NCBI GenBank assembly: GCA_036023115.1
Contig: JAYKKT010000048.1
Location: 4,984,001-5,048,000, forward strand
Source: Brasenia schreberi
Lineage: Eukaryota > Streptophyta > Magnoliopsida > Nymphaeales > Cabombaceae
DNA length: 64,000 nt
Direction: 5' to 3'
Shown here: piece after piece, positions 33,357-44,910 of the stretch
How the letters are laid out: each line of letters opens with the position of its first letter
Position numbering within the stretch: position 1 is the stretch's first letter
Position numbers and translations under genes: made by a program
The notes under the pieces: model-generated
The model's input: only the letters and a program-made list of their open reading frames with translations
Told to the model about the DNA's origin: nothing
Database searches by the model: none

Positions 33357-33830
33357 TGTTGATCCGAGATACTTCCACTTGTAGCTCGGCAGTTCTCAAT
33401 AACACTATAGAAGATGCGGAAGCGGTATCCCTACAAGAAAGTAGGAGAAGAAGAAGAAGAGCATAAAGCAGAAAGTGAGAGTGGTTTCATATTAGCAGCA
33501 AAGGGTTTTCTCATGAAGATTGTTTTCTTTTTCAGTGTATGTTTTTTTTTGTTTTTCATTGTATAAATGCTTGTCTTTTTCTTCTTGTGAGTTTTTCTCT
33601 CTGGGCTTTCCGTTAAAGCCATTTCATGTTCATCCGAGAAATGCTTTTAACTTTTCAAAAAGCAAAATAGTTTTTCTATAAATCTTATCTTTTATAAAAA
33701 GGCAACTCATGAAATCTAGGAAGCGGGCGCTTCTTCCCGCATTTCATGGTTGTTATTGGGACCGATAGTAGCCACTAATAACTTACAGTCCCATCTACAC
33801 ATGCATGTTTGGCACAATTCATTTTAAGTC
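33357..33830 (-). repeat. Copia 5' LTR (approximate right border)
   Basis: Starts TGTTGATCCGAG after the primer-site remnant. Blocks GCATAAAGCAGAA, GGGCTTTCCGTTAAAGCC and ATGAAATCTAGGAAG recur in the same order at 52470-52740, the 3' LTR of the other Copia copy (GCAATAAAGCAGAA, GGGCTTTCCATTACAAGCC, ATGAAATCCAGAAAG). Orientation fits the minus-strand gag. The far end was not located precisely. Confidence 0.6.
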
Positions 33831-35237
33831 AAGTCAAAAGCATGGTTTCTTTCCAATTCAGTCACCTTAATCAATTTGAGTATCCGGCATCCACTCAACA
33901 AGCAAGGAAGGTTTGGTTAGGTTCACTCTCTCTACGAAGGTTCTCACGGGTCACATTCTTAACAAAGTTCACATATGACTAGTCAGTTTACTTGAATTTG
34001 TAAGATCTGGCAGTTGTTTGGCTCGCCTATAATTGGAAAGTCATCAACCAGTTCAAGTTGCATTGCTTGATGCATAAACTATATATGTATATATATGCAT
34101 ATCATGTTATGCATATATATCACATGTATTTGGGAATATCTCATGCAAAGTTGTAAATAACATATATTATTTTGGCATGGTTCATATAAATACCCATATA
34201 TCTATTATATAGACATTGTAAGCATCATACGCATTCGGAGCATATCATTCATTCATACATGAGAATTGTACATAATATATACAATATATGTTATTTTGGT
34301 ATAATATATATAATATATCATCATCAAATTCATGCAGACACCATAGAGTAGTTGCCCCGCCCCCTCATTTGCTGAAAGTTTTTGAGAACGAAGCCATTAT
34401 GAAGATAAATTCCAATTGCTCTAGAGTAGAGAGTAGGATATCCCTCTCCAAAGCATGGAAGATACGCAGGCCCAAGCCTTCTCCAATTTGAGCTTCCCAT
34501 ATACGCAGACACCAACTGGACCCCCGCCTCCTAGGATTCCTAGAAGACCAAAGACAGGCTAGCCAACTCTTTGAGAAATCCTAGGACGTGTAGAAGAAGC
34601 TAATTGCGTTTGAAGATTCCTCTATATTTTCATGGCCCCACCAACGCGAGATTCCGTGCTCTCTACCTTGCCCTCCATGCTTATAGTCGAGAGCCTTTCC
34701 TTAGCTGATTTCTCCCCTACCCCTTCACAGAAGCTCTCCCATGCATTGAAGTCTAAAACTATTGAAAACCACCATCTTGAGAGCGCACTTGTATTTAGTT
34801 TCATGAGAAACCAATAAGAGAGTTTTTCCCCTTCTATCATCTTTTCCATTCTCTCTCTCTCTCTCTGTGTAGTTGCTGCAATCTCCAGGGATACCAGTTG
34901 CAAAGTATTTCAAGGCGAACTTCGACGACAAGGGTCTAAGCCCAACTATGGCAGATCAAGTTCCTTTTAGTCACAGCTGAAGACGACTGAAAGTATCAAT
35001 CCCTCTCTCCATCCTCTCTAATTGTCATGTAAGCCTGCATCACTCGGTTCATATCATTCATACAATCTGCATTACTTAATTCACATTGCATCTGAGATGC
35101 TGTGAAAGTTATCCGTCTATTGCCCAACAGCCACGAAGGCCTCTTCATGGCCGTCGTAGGAGAGGGGTTCAGAGGGTTGATTAGAGGGGGAAAGCGAACG
35201 GGAGTGAAGGAGGGGAGGTCGCCAAAGTCATGGGTAT
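33831..35237. other. Unassigned sequence
   Basis: No gene could be named. A plus-strand stretch at about 34632-34975 has higher GC and reads continuous pieces such as DSVLSTLPSMLIVESLSLAD and SPGIPVAKYFKANFDDKGL across a CT-rich gap. It looks like former coding sequence, perhaps another gene fragment, but I do not recognise it. Confidence 0.35.
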
Positions 35238-36560
35238 ACCAGGGTTCGACGTATGAGAGCCTGAAGTGGGCAATCGGTTCATCCGACGATGGTGAATCGA
35301 TTGTGGGTTGTAGGGATGGAAACGGCCACAAAATGCCATTTCTGGCGTTCGAATTGGCGGCCAGCAAGGACTTTGACTGGAGATGTCGGGTCGGGTCCCT
35401 ACCGTGTCGTGCCCATGAGCTATGACACTAGTCCACACGCGAAGTCAGTGTTATTGAAAGGGACACAAATCCAGGTCCGGGCCGTGTCTGAGTAATCTGG
35501 TTGAGGGTCGTTAACTTAGCAGTACAGATCTAGATCTGTTAACTGGGTTCAAACATAACCAAAAAGGATTTAAATTGGGTTTTGGGGTATTTTGAGCCCA
35601 TTTGAGTCTGATTAATATTATATGAGCATCAGGGTTTGACGTAAGAGAGCATGAAGTGGGCAATCGGTTCTTCCGACGATGGTGAACCGATTGTGGGTTG
35701 TAGGGATGGAAACAGCCAGAAAATGCCATTTCTGGCGTTCGAATTGGCGGCCGGCAAGGACTTTGATTGACAATGTCAGGTCGGGTCCCTATCATGTCGT
35801 GCCCGTGAGCTATGACACTAGTCCACATGCGAACCCAGTGTTATTGAAAGGGACACAAAATCCAGGTCTGGGCCGTGTCTGAGTATCTGGTTGAGGATCG
35901 TTAACTTAGCAGTACGGATCTGGATCTGTTAACTGGGTTCAAACATAACCAAAAAGGATCTAAGTTGGGTTTTGGGGTATTTTGAGCCCATTTGAGTCCG
36001 ATTTTGATGTGGTTTGATCACTAAGCCCATAATTGAATGTAGATTGTTAATAATATATTTTATCATTTCTTGCATCATGGGTGTCACCGGAGTCGAAAAA
36101 AATGGAAAGAGCACCAGGGTTCGACGTAAGAGAGCCTGAAGTGGGCAATCAGTTCTTCCGACGATGGTGAACCAATTGTGGGTTGTAGGGATGGAAATGG
36201 CCAGAAAATGCCATTTTTGGCATTCGAATTGGTGGCCAGCAAGGACTTTGACTGGTGATGTCAGGTCGGGTCCCTACCGTGTCGTGCCCGTGAGCTATGA
36301 CACTAGTCCACACGCGAACCCAATGTTATTGAAAGGGACACAAATCCAGGTCTGGTTCGTGTCTGAGTAATCTGGTTGAGGTTCGTTAACTTAGCAGTAC
36401 GGATCTGGATCTATTAACTGGGTTCAAACATAACCAAAAAAGGATCTAAATTGGGTTTTGGGGTATTTTGAGCCCGTTTGAGTATGATTTTGATGTGGCT
36501 TGATTGCTAAGTCCGTAATTGAATGTAGATTGTTAATATTATATTTTTATCATGATTTAA
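35238..36560 (+). repeat. Three tandem units of about 390-485 bp
   Basis: Units start at 35238, 35629 and 36113, each with CAGGGTT[CT]GACGTA and then AGTGGGCAATC. Each contains a G+C-rich first half (about 240 bp) and an AT-richer second half with GGGTTTTGGGGTATTTTGAG. Unit 1 lacks about 90 bp that units 2 and 3 have at their ends (GATTTTGATGTGG..). Each first half keeps a similar 67-68 codon frame (MVN[RQ]LWVVGME..), but frames exist on both strands and no family is recognised, so coding function is not claimed. Confidence 0.85.
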
Positions 36561-37533
36561 GGATTAAATCAAGATTATTTAATTAGATAATTATCATAAA
36601 ATTTGGATCTATATAGAAGCAATAAGTAGATGGATGTATTCCCTATCTATATGCATACTAGAGATAATTCTATTTTCTTTTAAATGATGAATGAGAGTAT
36701 GTAATATTCCTTAATACTTTGAAATGATTATATATGTACTAGTTTATTAAATATGATTGAAAATACTTTATTTATTATAGTGATGCACCGCATGAGTGTT
36801 TGTGTGTGTAAGGCAAACAATATCGTGTTTGAATGTACTTTTTGTGCCAGTATGGGATGTCATTAGATGATAGATGGTTGTACCTAATAGTGTTGGCTCA
36901 TAGGTTATTTATGTACCGAGTGATGTGTTGAATTGACTACTTCATGATGCTAGTTCAACTTGTAGTTTGCATTGGGCAACTCATACTCTATTTATTATAT
37001 GACATGCCTAAGTTGGAGACATGTGTGACTAGTCCATAAGAATAGTGAGTTTTTTTAAAAAGCGAGTTTGATATTGAATATAGGTATGTGATTTTAATAT
37101 TTAAATTGAACATATGATATGACTAATATGGTGATATGAAGCTTGGGAGGTGACCATAGGTGAATCTTTTGGATATGAGAGGTGGAGGTGGCCTTAAGTC
37201 AACATATATAAAGATTTGGTAGGCTTAATTGTGTGAAAACATGACTCTACAGGTGTGGTATCCATATACTATTGTTTTGTAGATTGAAAGGGTTAGACTT
37301 GACTAGCGGGTGATAGGATCATTAAGGTCCTCATCTTAGCATGCTGAGGGCACCATTAGAGGCCATATATGGTTGGACATAAGGAGTGTTTATGGGACTC
37401 TTAAGGCATAGGTGGTGGTTAGACCCGTAGAGGTCTTGATAACAAAACTAAATATATATTTTTGTTGGTTGTCTAATTATACATATATATTTACAATGAT
37501 GGTTATGATTTAAAATGTGATATAGATTGATAT
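36561..37533. other. AT-rich intergenic sequence
   Basis: No coding motif or repeat recognised on either strand. Confidence 0.5.
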
Positions 37534-37549
37534 ATTTATGTGATGTATA

Positions 37550-37898
37550 CAACAACAATAACAACTAAGCCTTTTCCCATACTAGACGGGGTCGGCTACA
37601 TGGATTCTTTGTTTTCATAGAGCTCTATCATGTACCATGTTAGCAGTTAACTCACAATAAGCTAGATCATTCTTTATTGTTTCTTTCCAACACTTTTGTG
37701 GTCGTCTTCTACCTCTTTTAATACTTTCCAAATTTAGTTTTTCATACCTTCTTATAGGTTCTTCTTCCGATCTTCTTTCTATATGTCCAAACCATCTTAG
37801 TCGATGTTCTCTCATTTTATCCTCTATTGGTGCCACTCCTAATTTGTTTCTAATAACCTCATTATGTATATGGTCTTTTCTTCTATGACCACTCATCC
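37550..37898 (-). mobile_element. RTE-LINE 3' fragment with perfect target duplication
   Basis: 349 bp on the minus strand: it reads the C-terminal RTE domain (VIRNKLGVAPIEDKM, HRLRWFGHIERR, KRGRRRPQKCWKE), a stop, the 3' end TAGCCGACCCCGTCTAGTAT and a GTT-rich tail. It is flanked by the 16 bp word ATTTATGTGATGTATA at 37534-37549 and 37899-37914, identical on both sides. The intact duplication and 80+ codon open frame point to a fairly recent, 5'-truncated insertion. Confidence 0.95.
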
Positions 37899-37914
37899 AT
37901 TTATGTGATGTATA

Positions 37915-39525
37915 ATTTAAAATATTAGGTGTGGTTGTTGTGGAGAGATCATATCTATGTTAGTACTCATATTTTATCTAATATTAGAGTACCTAGTCTT
38001 TAAAGGTGTTGAGACGATAAGAGTGTTTGGAGGGTAGAACATGATGGTTCACATCTATGATAGGATTTGATAGGTTGTATATATAGCTTGACCTTTCTTG
38101 TTGAAGAACATAAAATTTGGTAATTCAATGAACCCCATTACTATCTAATAAATGTAATTAAAGGTGATTTTTACTGTATGAAGCTTGTGTTTAGGTATTT
38201 GAATAGTGTTAATGTTAGACTTTTCGTTCACGTCACTCTTGAGGTCATGAGTCATATCGGATGAGTCAAAAGATTGTTGACCGTTTGTCAGGGTCCACGA
38301 CTTGAGTTGTGATATATATCCATATTTCAGATTCTATTCACATGCATGTCCTTAGCCTATCATTATTTTTCTAGCTTTCATCACCACTAAGATGTGTATT
38401 TGCCTTCCTTTATCCCACATCAGTTGCATGCATCATGTGTCTGCTGTGCAAATCGACACTGCATCATTCTCACAAGCATCTAAATTTAGTACTGCACTGC
38501 ATCTGCTTGCGTTGTGCTTCGAGCCGCAACCCTCAACCTATCCTATCACCAACAACCCCACTTGGTCCAACCAACCTCGCAGCCTTCACTAGCTCTCTCA
38601 ATCCACACACCAACCTTTAACAAGTCTCCAACCGATTCCCCTAATCTATCTCATCTTAACCTATTGTAGCCCAACCAAGAACCGTTCCCTAAACCCCAAT
38701 CAAAACAACACAACCAGTCACTTTGCTGCTAGTTATCTCCCTTCCAGGACCATTGCAATAAAACCCTACCTGCCACACCAATCATCAAACTTTATCCTTT
38801 CAGCCCACACACCCCTTGGCTGAACCAAAATAAGTCCCCAAAACCAATATTTCATTACTCGATTGCCCCAAAACCTAGTACTTCACCTTAACCCAGTCCC
38901 AAAAGCCTTGCATTAAAACCCTAAATTCTCTACCTATCTTGCATTCGATCTAAATTATCGCCTACTTAACTTAAGAAAACCATAACTCGATTTAGCCTCA
39001 TTTCCATCTGCCGTAGCCTACCTAGCTGCCTATCTTCACAAACGCCATACCCTAAACTCATGTCCATGATCCAGACCCCGCCTAGATCACATACGGGCTC
39101 ACGTGGTAAGCAAAACTTGCTCAAACCCACCCAGTTGACCTAACTGGGACCTAGCTTAGTAGCATACCCAACTTCACACTTATACCTATCTTAGGGTCCT
39201 AACACTTCACAAGCTTATCACCTTCCTATCAGCACCTCTTTCGTAGACACACACATTTGAATGTTTACAACTATATTCTTATTTTAGACCAATTAGGAGC
39301 AACCCCTAGCACTAAATAGTTGACCCTTATCATTGTAATCCCTGACCAATCCCACTTATTGAAAAATTCATTGAATCATATTTCATTCGATTAAAGATAT
39401 TGCATTGTCTCAAAATTTACATGTACAATTCCTTTTGGCATGCCCAATGAGACCTGAAAGGTCTAATAGCTGTTTTAGTGGTCTTATTATTTTGTGTTGA
39501 CTTATAGTGTTTGAATTAATTTGCA
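37915..39525. other. Unassigned; includes a strongly G-poor, C-rich strand
   Basis: From about 38390 to 39350 the plus strand is rich in C and A and poor in G, seen as runs such as CCTATCCTATCACCAACAAC. No protein family was recognised. It could be a low-complexity part of an unidentified retroelement. Confidence 0.4.
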
Positions 39526-40751
39526 AGGTATCAAGTTAATGAGCCATACTACGAAATTATGGGAAAAAATTATCGAATATAGGTTAAGACAAGTATCAAG
39601 TATAACAAAAAACCAATTTAGATTCTTGTAAGGCATATATACTATTGAAGCGATTCACCTTTTGATACGTCTTATAGAACATTTTAGAGCAAAAAGGAAA
39701 GACCTTTACATAATATTTATTGATCTAGAAAAAGCTTACGATAGGGTACGAAGGGATGTTCTTTGGAGAACCTTACAAAAAAGAGGTATTCCATTGACAT
39801 ACATAAACCTTATAAGAGACATGTATGATGGTGCAAAAATATGTGTGAGGACTCATGAAGGAATGACATACTTCTTTGAAGTTAATATTGGGTTACATCA
39901 AGAATAAACTTTAAGTCATACTTATTTATAGTGGTGACTTATGAGTTAACAAAACATATTCAAGATGAAGTACCTTGGTGTATGTTATTTGCAGATGAAA
40001 TTATGCTAGTAAAGGAGTCTAAGAAAAAGGTTAATAGAAAATTATAACTATGGAGAGAAACATTAGAAAGTAAAGGCTTTCAACTTAGTAGAACAAAGAC
40101 AAAATATATGGAATATAAGTTTGATCATTTGGTTACATGAGAGGACATAGAAACTAAATGATATACATTGTGTCCCCCAAAAAGAAAGTTTTAAATACGT
40201 AGAGTCAATTTTTCAGAGTGATGGAAGAATTAATAGAGATGTTATGCATAGAATTAATGCAAGTTGGTTAAAATGAAGAGGAGCATACCATATTCTTTGT
40301 GGCAAGAAGATACCATTAAAGTTAAAGGATAAATATTATAGAGCAATAATTAGACCCTTCATGTTTTATGGTTCTGAGTGTTGGGCAGTTAATCATCAAC
40401 ATGTATAAAAGATGTATGTGGTAGAAATGAAGATGTTGAAATAGATGAGTGATCATACAAGGAAAGACCGTATATATAATGAGGTTATTAGAAACAAATT
40501 TGGAGTGACACAAATACAGGATAAAATGAGAGAATATCATTTAAGATAGTTTGGATATATAGAAAGAAGATCAAAAGAAGCACCTACAAGAAGGTATGAA
40601 AAACTAGATTTTGAAAGTATTAAAAGAGACAGAGGATGACCACAAAAGTGTTTAGCTTATGTTGAGTTAACTGTTAACATGGCACATGGAAACAAAGAAT
40701 CCATGTAGCCTAACCCGTCTAGTATGGGGAAAGGCTTAGTTGTTGTTGTTG
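39526..40751 (+). mobile_element. RTE-LINE, 5' truncated copy with complete 3' end
   Basis: Begins inside the reverse transcriptase (equivalent to 25797 of copy 1) and runs to the 3' tail. Readable blocks: [17 protein letters not shown] (motif A), VNIGLHQE (motif B, then a stop), CMLFADEIMLVKE (motif C, second Asp changed to Glu), the C-terminal domain and GGCTTAGTTGTTGTTGTTG. Multiple stops make it inactive. The flanks TTTGAATTAATTTGC (39510s) and TTTGAATTGGAGTTGC (40754 on) share an 8 bp exact core, a probable decayed target duplication. Confidence 0.85.
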
Positions 40752-40920
40752 CATTTGAATTGGAGTTGCTTATATATATCTTGCTCATATCGTGCTTGGT
40801 TCTTCTTATATGCATCTTTGTGTTGGGTTATATTGTTTTTCACATATTATACATTGTGTGCCACTAAATGCTCGTGGTAGAGTTAAGTGTAAAATTTGTT
40901 AGAGTATTGTGAGGTCATTG

Positions 40921-40967
40921 CATGACTTGACCATCTAGTATGGGAAAAGGCTTAGTTGTTTGTTTGT
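40921..40967 (+). mobile_element. 47 bp RTE-LINE 3' tail insertion
   Basis: Contains CCATCTAGTATGGGAAAAGG, CTTAGTTG and a TTTG-type tail. It is flanked by TATTGTGAGGTCATTG (40905-40920) and TATTGTGAGATCATTG (40968-40983): 16 bp, one mismatch. Confidence 0.85.
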
Positions 40968-41664
40968 TATTGTGAGATCATTGAATCTTAGTGGATCAAT
41001 ATGGCTCTATCCTTCAAGGTGGATAAGGTATATAAATCTCGCCATACTTGCTCAATGACACACTTGTCACTGCATTGTCTTGCTTGAGCCTTGTGCGAAT
41101 CTTTGCTTGAACATGAATTTTTCCCTTCTTGCGTCGTAAGCATCATATTGTTATCCCCAAACTTGACAAAAGGAGCAAGCTCAAAGCCAATCATAGTGAG
41201 TCCTAGCGATCGCATGCACCTAGCGAAAATCATTGATCATATGAGTCTGACTCCAAGTTTGAGTCTAGTAGTTCTAGTGATTCCGACTGACTCTACATGG
41301 TCTTCTCCTGGGTTTAGGCATAGAAAACTTCAAGAGAAGCAAGACTCACGAGATACACCTCATAAGCATACTAGATTTCACTACTTAGAGACAAAGGAGT
41401 TTGATTCACCTAAAAATGCTAGGACAATGGGTCTTTCACTAAATATGAAAATATGAGTCCAATCTCCAGTTGGTCTAGTGAATTTGAATCATGGGAGTCT
41501 TACTACAAGTTTAACATCAAGTTCATAAGCCCAAAAGAAAAGATAGCCTACTGCAAGAGAAAGATCATGAAAATTGCAATGATGCAAGAAGAGGCTAGGA
41601 ATAGAGACAAGGAGAAGAAAGAAAATTGGAAAAGAAAAGAAAGAAAAAGGCAGAAAATTCATCT

Positions 41665-41772
41665 GTGTATAGATCATATGGTACATCCTCAAAAGGTGAT
41701 TCTGAACATAAGCTGAAAAGGATGAGGTCGATTTGTTTATCAAGGTGTATAGATCATATGGTACATCCTCAA
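41665..41772 (+). repeat. 28 bp direct repeat, 80 bp apart
   Basis: GTGTATAGATCATATGGTAC plus eight more identical bases occurs at 41665-41692 and again at 41745-41772. It may be a duplicated unit of about 80 bp or a footprint of recombination. Confidence 0.9.
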
Positions 41773-43638
41773 CTAGACTCATGCATCCACTGGGTATTAC
41801 ATAGAGCCATCTAGAGAGATATTTAAGAGTCATGTGAGTATGCAGAGGATTCATGCAGTTCTATATGTCATTATATCAAGGTTTCAAAAGAAGTTTTAAA
41901 TGACACAGTAGATCATTTGGAATCATCTATTGCATGTGATAATGGTAGTTTTTTACTAGATGAGCATGATTGTGATTCGCCATCTTATTCTTTCAATGAG
42001 CATCAAATGTGTGTCCTGGTCTTAGATTCTTGTGATCCTATGAGAGAGGATGACAATGATGAATTGATTGAAAATAATCATGAGGATGTATTGTAATCTC
42101 TCTCTCTCTCTATGTTTTTAAGGTTTCAAAACAAAATCCTCATAATGCAAAATTTGAAAGTTTCTCTTGTGATGATGAAAAATCTGTGATGATCATGTAG
42201 AAGCCATTATGTTCTTTAATGATTTGATCTTACCCTCATATGATGATTTCATGATGATCAAAGTCAAATTGAAGCAAAAAGGCATTCGGGATTATCTTAT
42301 GAGGATCATGTTCCATACTGCAATTGATTTTTATTCATGTCACTCGATAATTTTTATTACCCTATTGATGATGTGACCTCAAACGGTGGAATCATAATGT
42401 TCATAGATGATCTATCTCCACATGAATCGTTTGATGATTTAAATACCATAATGATTTGATTTCTCTTAATGAATTTGGTTTAGGGCATAGGACTCATCAT
42501 TCATGTTTGAACTTTGGATCCATATCACATACACTGCGTTGCAATGAAAATTTGACCTCTCATGTTTCGCAAATAAATCTAGGGCTATGCAAAAGTTTGA
42601 TCTCACATGTGCAATCGATTTGACAAATTTGATTTTTGGCCTAAATATTATCATGCATTGCTCCTCCCATATTAGAATTGGGTAGCTATGCTTTGATCAA
42701 ATTGAAAACAAGATGTGTACATGTTCCATATCATCACAAAATTCTCATGCTCTTCTTGACTCAAAAGCGAACTCCCAAGGAGCATAATCCTTGATGCTCT
42801 TACTCTTCACACCGGCCATTGGACACACCTTCACTTTTAGCCCCTCTAGGTATGTGTGGTTTCCTTGTTGGATATCATCATTGAGAAAATAAAAAAATCC
42901 AAAATCTCCAAAAAATGAATAAATAGATATATAGGAAGAGAGAGAAAGAGTTTGGATATGCGCACTGCGTTTCATGCATACCAACCGCTCTCATGCCACG
43001 CTCATTGCCCTTCTTTTGGTTATTTGTCATTCTCCAATACCGCCAGTGACTACAGCTGTGGTCATTGCCAGGACTACATTTTTCGCCATGCTACTTTCAC
43101 ACACACACATACATTTTCCAAATAGACAAATTGTTGGCAATTAGGAACAAGGTGGTTGTGCTAGTGGCAGCCACTGCCACTGATGTGGCAAAGGGGTGGA
43201 GGATAATTAGAAGGGGTGGAGGATAACTAGAAGCCGGATGAGGACGGGCTGATAGGGGGAAGTGGTAAAATAGGTCCAGTGCACATGAAACTAGTGTATA
43301 TATTAAGAGTAACAATCCTTAAACTTTTGCGTTCACACGTGTGTACCAGGTACCGAGTGTGGGGAAGCAAATAAATGAGTGTGGAGACAAGGTAACTTGA
43401 TTGAATTAAGGTCACTTGAGATGGGAAGTAAACATCAAGAGGTGAATGTGGAAGTGGGTCCTCTATTTCATCGGAAGCACCTCTCTTCCTTCCGACATAC
43501 ACCAACAAACAGTATGCAGTCAAGCACATTTACCTATTAAGAACTCAATACCTGATATTTTGCACAGGGCAATAGCTTACTTGGCAAGGCTCGACTCACA
43601 AGCAGGAGTTCTTTACCCGGGACATGCTTGTGCGCGCG

Positions 43639-43648
<10 letters not shown>

Positions 43649-43682
<34 letters not shown>
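43649..43682. repeat. (GA)n microsatellite
   Basis: Uninterrupted GA repeat after a short CA repeat, seen directly. Confidence 0.95.
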
Positions 43683-43683
<1 letters not shown>

Positions 43684-44499
43684 GTGCGACGACTTTTTCC
43701 GAGAGTCACAAATGATATCTTTCAGGACAACTGGGGATAACAGCCAGACTTGGTAATTCTCAAGATGATTTGTAACCAAACTTGGTAATTTTGAAAATGA
43801 CTTGTTAGAGAGAGAAAGAGGGAAAATTCTAGAGAGAGAAAGAGAAAAATGGGGGAGAGGACGATGGGGAGGGAATGGGGGAAGAGGTGTGGCGTGTTTC
43901 GGTTCCAACGGCCAACTTAACAACTTTTTTCCAACTGGTTGGTTGGCCGCCAACTCGATTTCGCTGCGTTGTTTTGGGGAGAAAGGTCAGCAATTCCCTC
44001 TCTCTCTCTCTCTACGCCCCCACCATATTCCATATTGTTGCCTATCATCCTTGATTTCTTTTTTTCCCCATATTTTACATACAATCAATCAAGATTCTAC
44101 AGAAAGCCACAAAGGGCCATCCGTCTTCTAGAATCGAAAGGAGAGGCCTGCATCATCGTATTTGTTCTCCTCGAATATTTTCCTGATTCGATGATGCAGG
44201 CTCCAACTCAATGATCTATCCCGCTATTCACTTTTCCTAGAAATCTCACGGTCTGTGATCATTTCTGAGTCTCCGATTTTCGTAGCTCCCCTTTTCTCGC
44301 TTTCTGATGTTGGATGTTTCAAGATTTCATCTGTTTGTGCCTTTTCTGAAGTGTCGGTGATTTTTTGTTTGATGGGGAGTTGCTCAAAGGGGCCATTGTG
44401 GGATACTAGATCTTCTTTTCTAACTTCATTGGAGGAGGGAAGAGAGTGAGGATATTTGGGAGGAGGGAGTTTGAGATTTTGCAGAACGATCAGGTGGAG

Positions 44500-44678
44500 A
44501 TGCAACACAATTTTCTCACAACAATGAGGAGCCTTAAATTTGTTGACGGGTGCAAGGGAAACCAGGTTTATGCTGTGAACCCTGGTGATAAGATTCAACA
44601 GGAGCCTCGATCGAACTCGCTTCGATGCAAGTCCCATACTCGTAGCCTTTCCACCGTCGATTCAGTTCTTCCTTATGG
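44500..44678 (+). CDS. ETO1-like exon 1
   Basis: Encodes the variable N-terminus: MQHNFLTTMRSLKFVDGCKG, then a Ser/Arg-rich stretch ending DSVLPYG. Donor GTAACA follows at 44679. The CT-rich region before it looks like a plant 5' leader. Confidence 0.85.
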
Positions 44679-44910
44679 GTAACATGATGCTTTGTCAGCT
44701 ATTTGTTTGATTTATATATCTCTTTCTTTTTCGTTTTCTTCATGATTTATCTAATTTCTTCTTTATCGTGTCAATGTAATTATGTTTTTTTGGTTACTAT
44801 GACAATGTAATTTCGTCTGTTTGAAATGAGACGCGTGTTGTTTGTGCGTTAAATTCATTAGAAGAAATAGCCTGTATATGTTTCTGATTTATGATATTTT
44901 GGAATGGCAG

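Larger units (their letters stand above)
40984..44249. other. Unassigned sequence upstream of the ETO1-like gene
   Basis: No family recognised. Several plus-strand frames at 41091-42100 (including a Lys/Glu-rich one at 41453-41716) look like remnants of one longer coding region, perhaps a retroelement gag, but carry no zinc knuckle. A minus-strand frame at 42745-42984 ends in a Lys-rich segment and is also unidentified. A (GA)n tract at 43649-43682 and CT-rich sequence near 44000 precede the ETO1-like gene. Confidence 0.35.
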
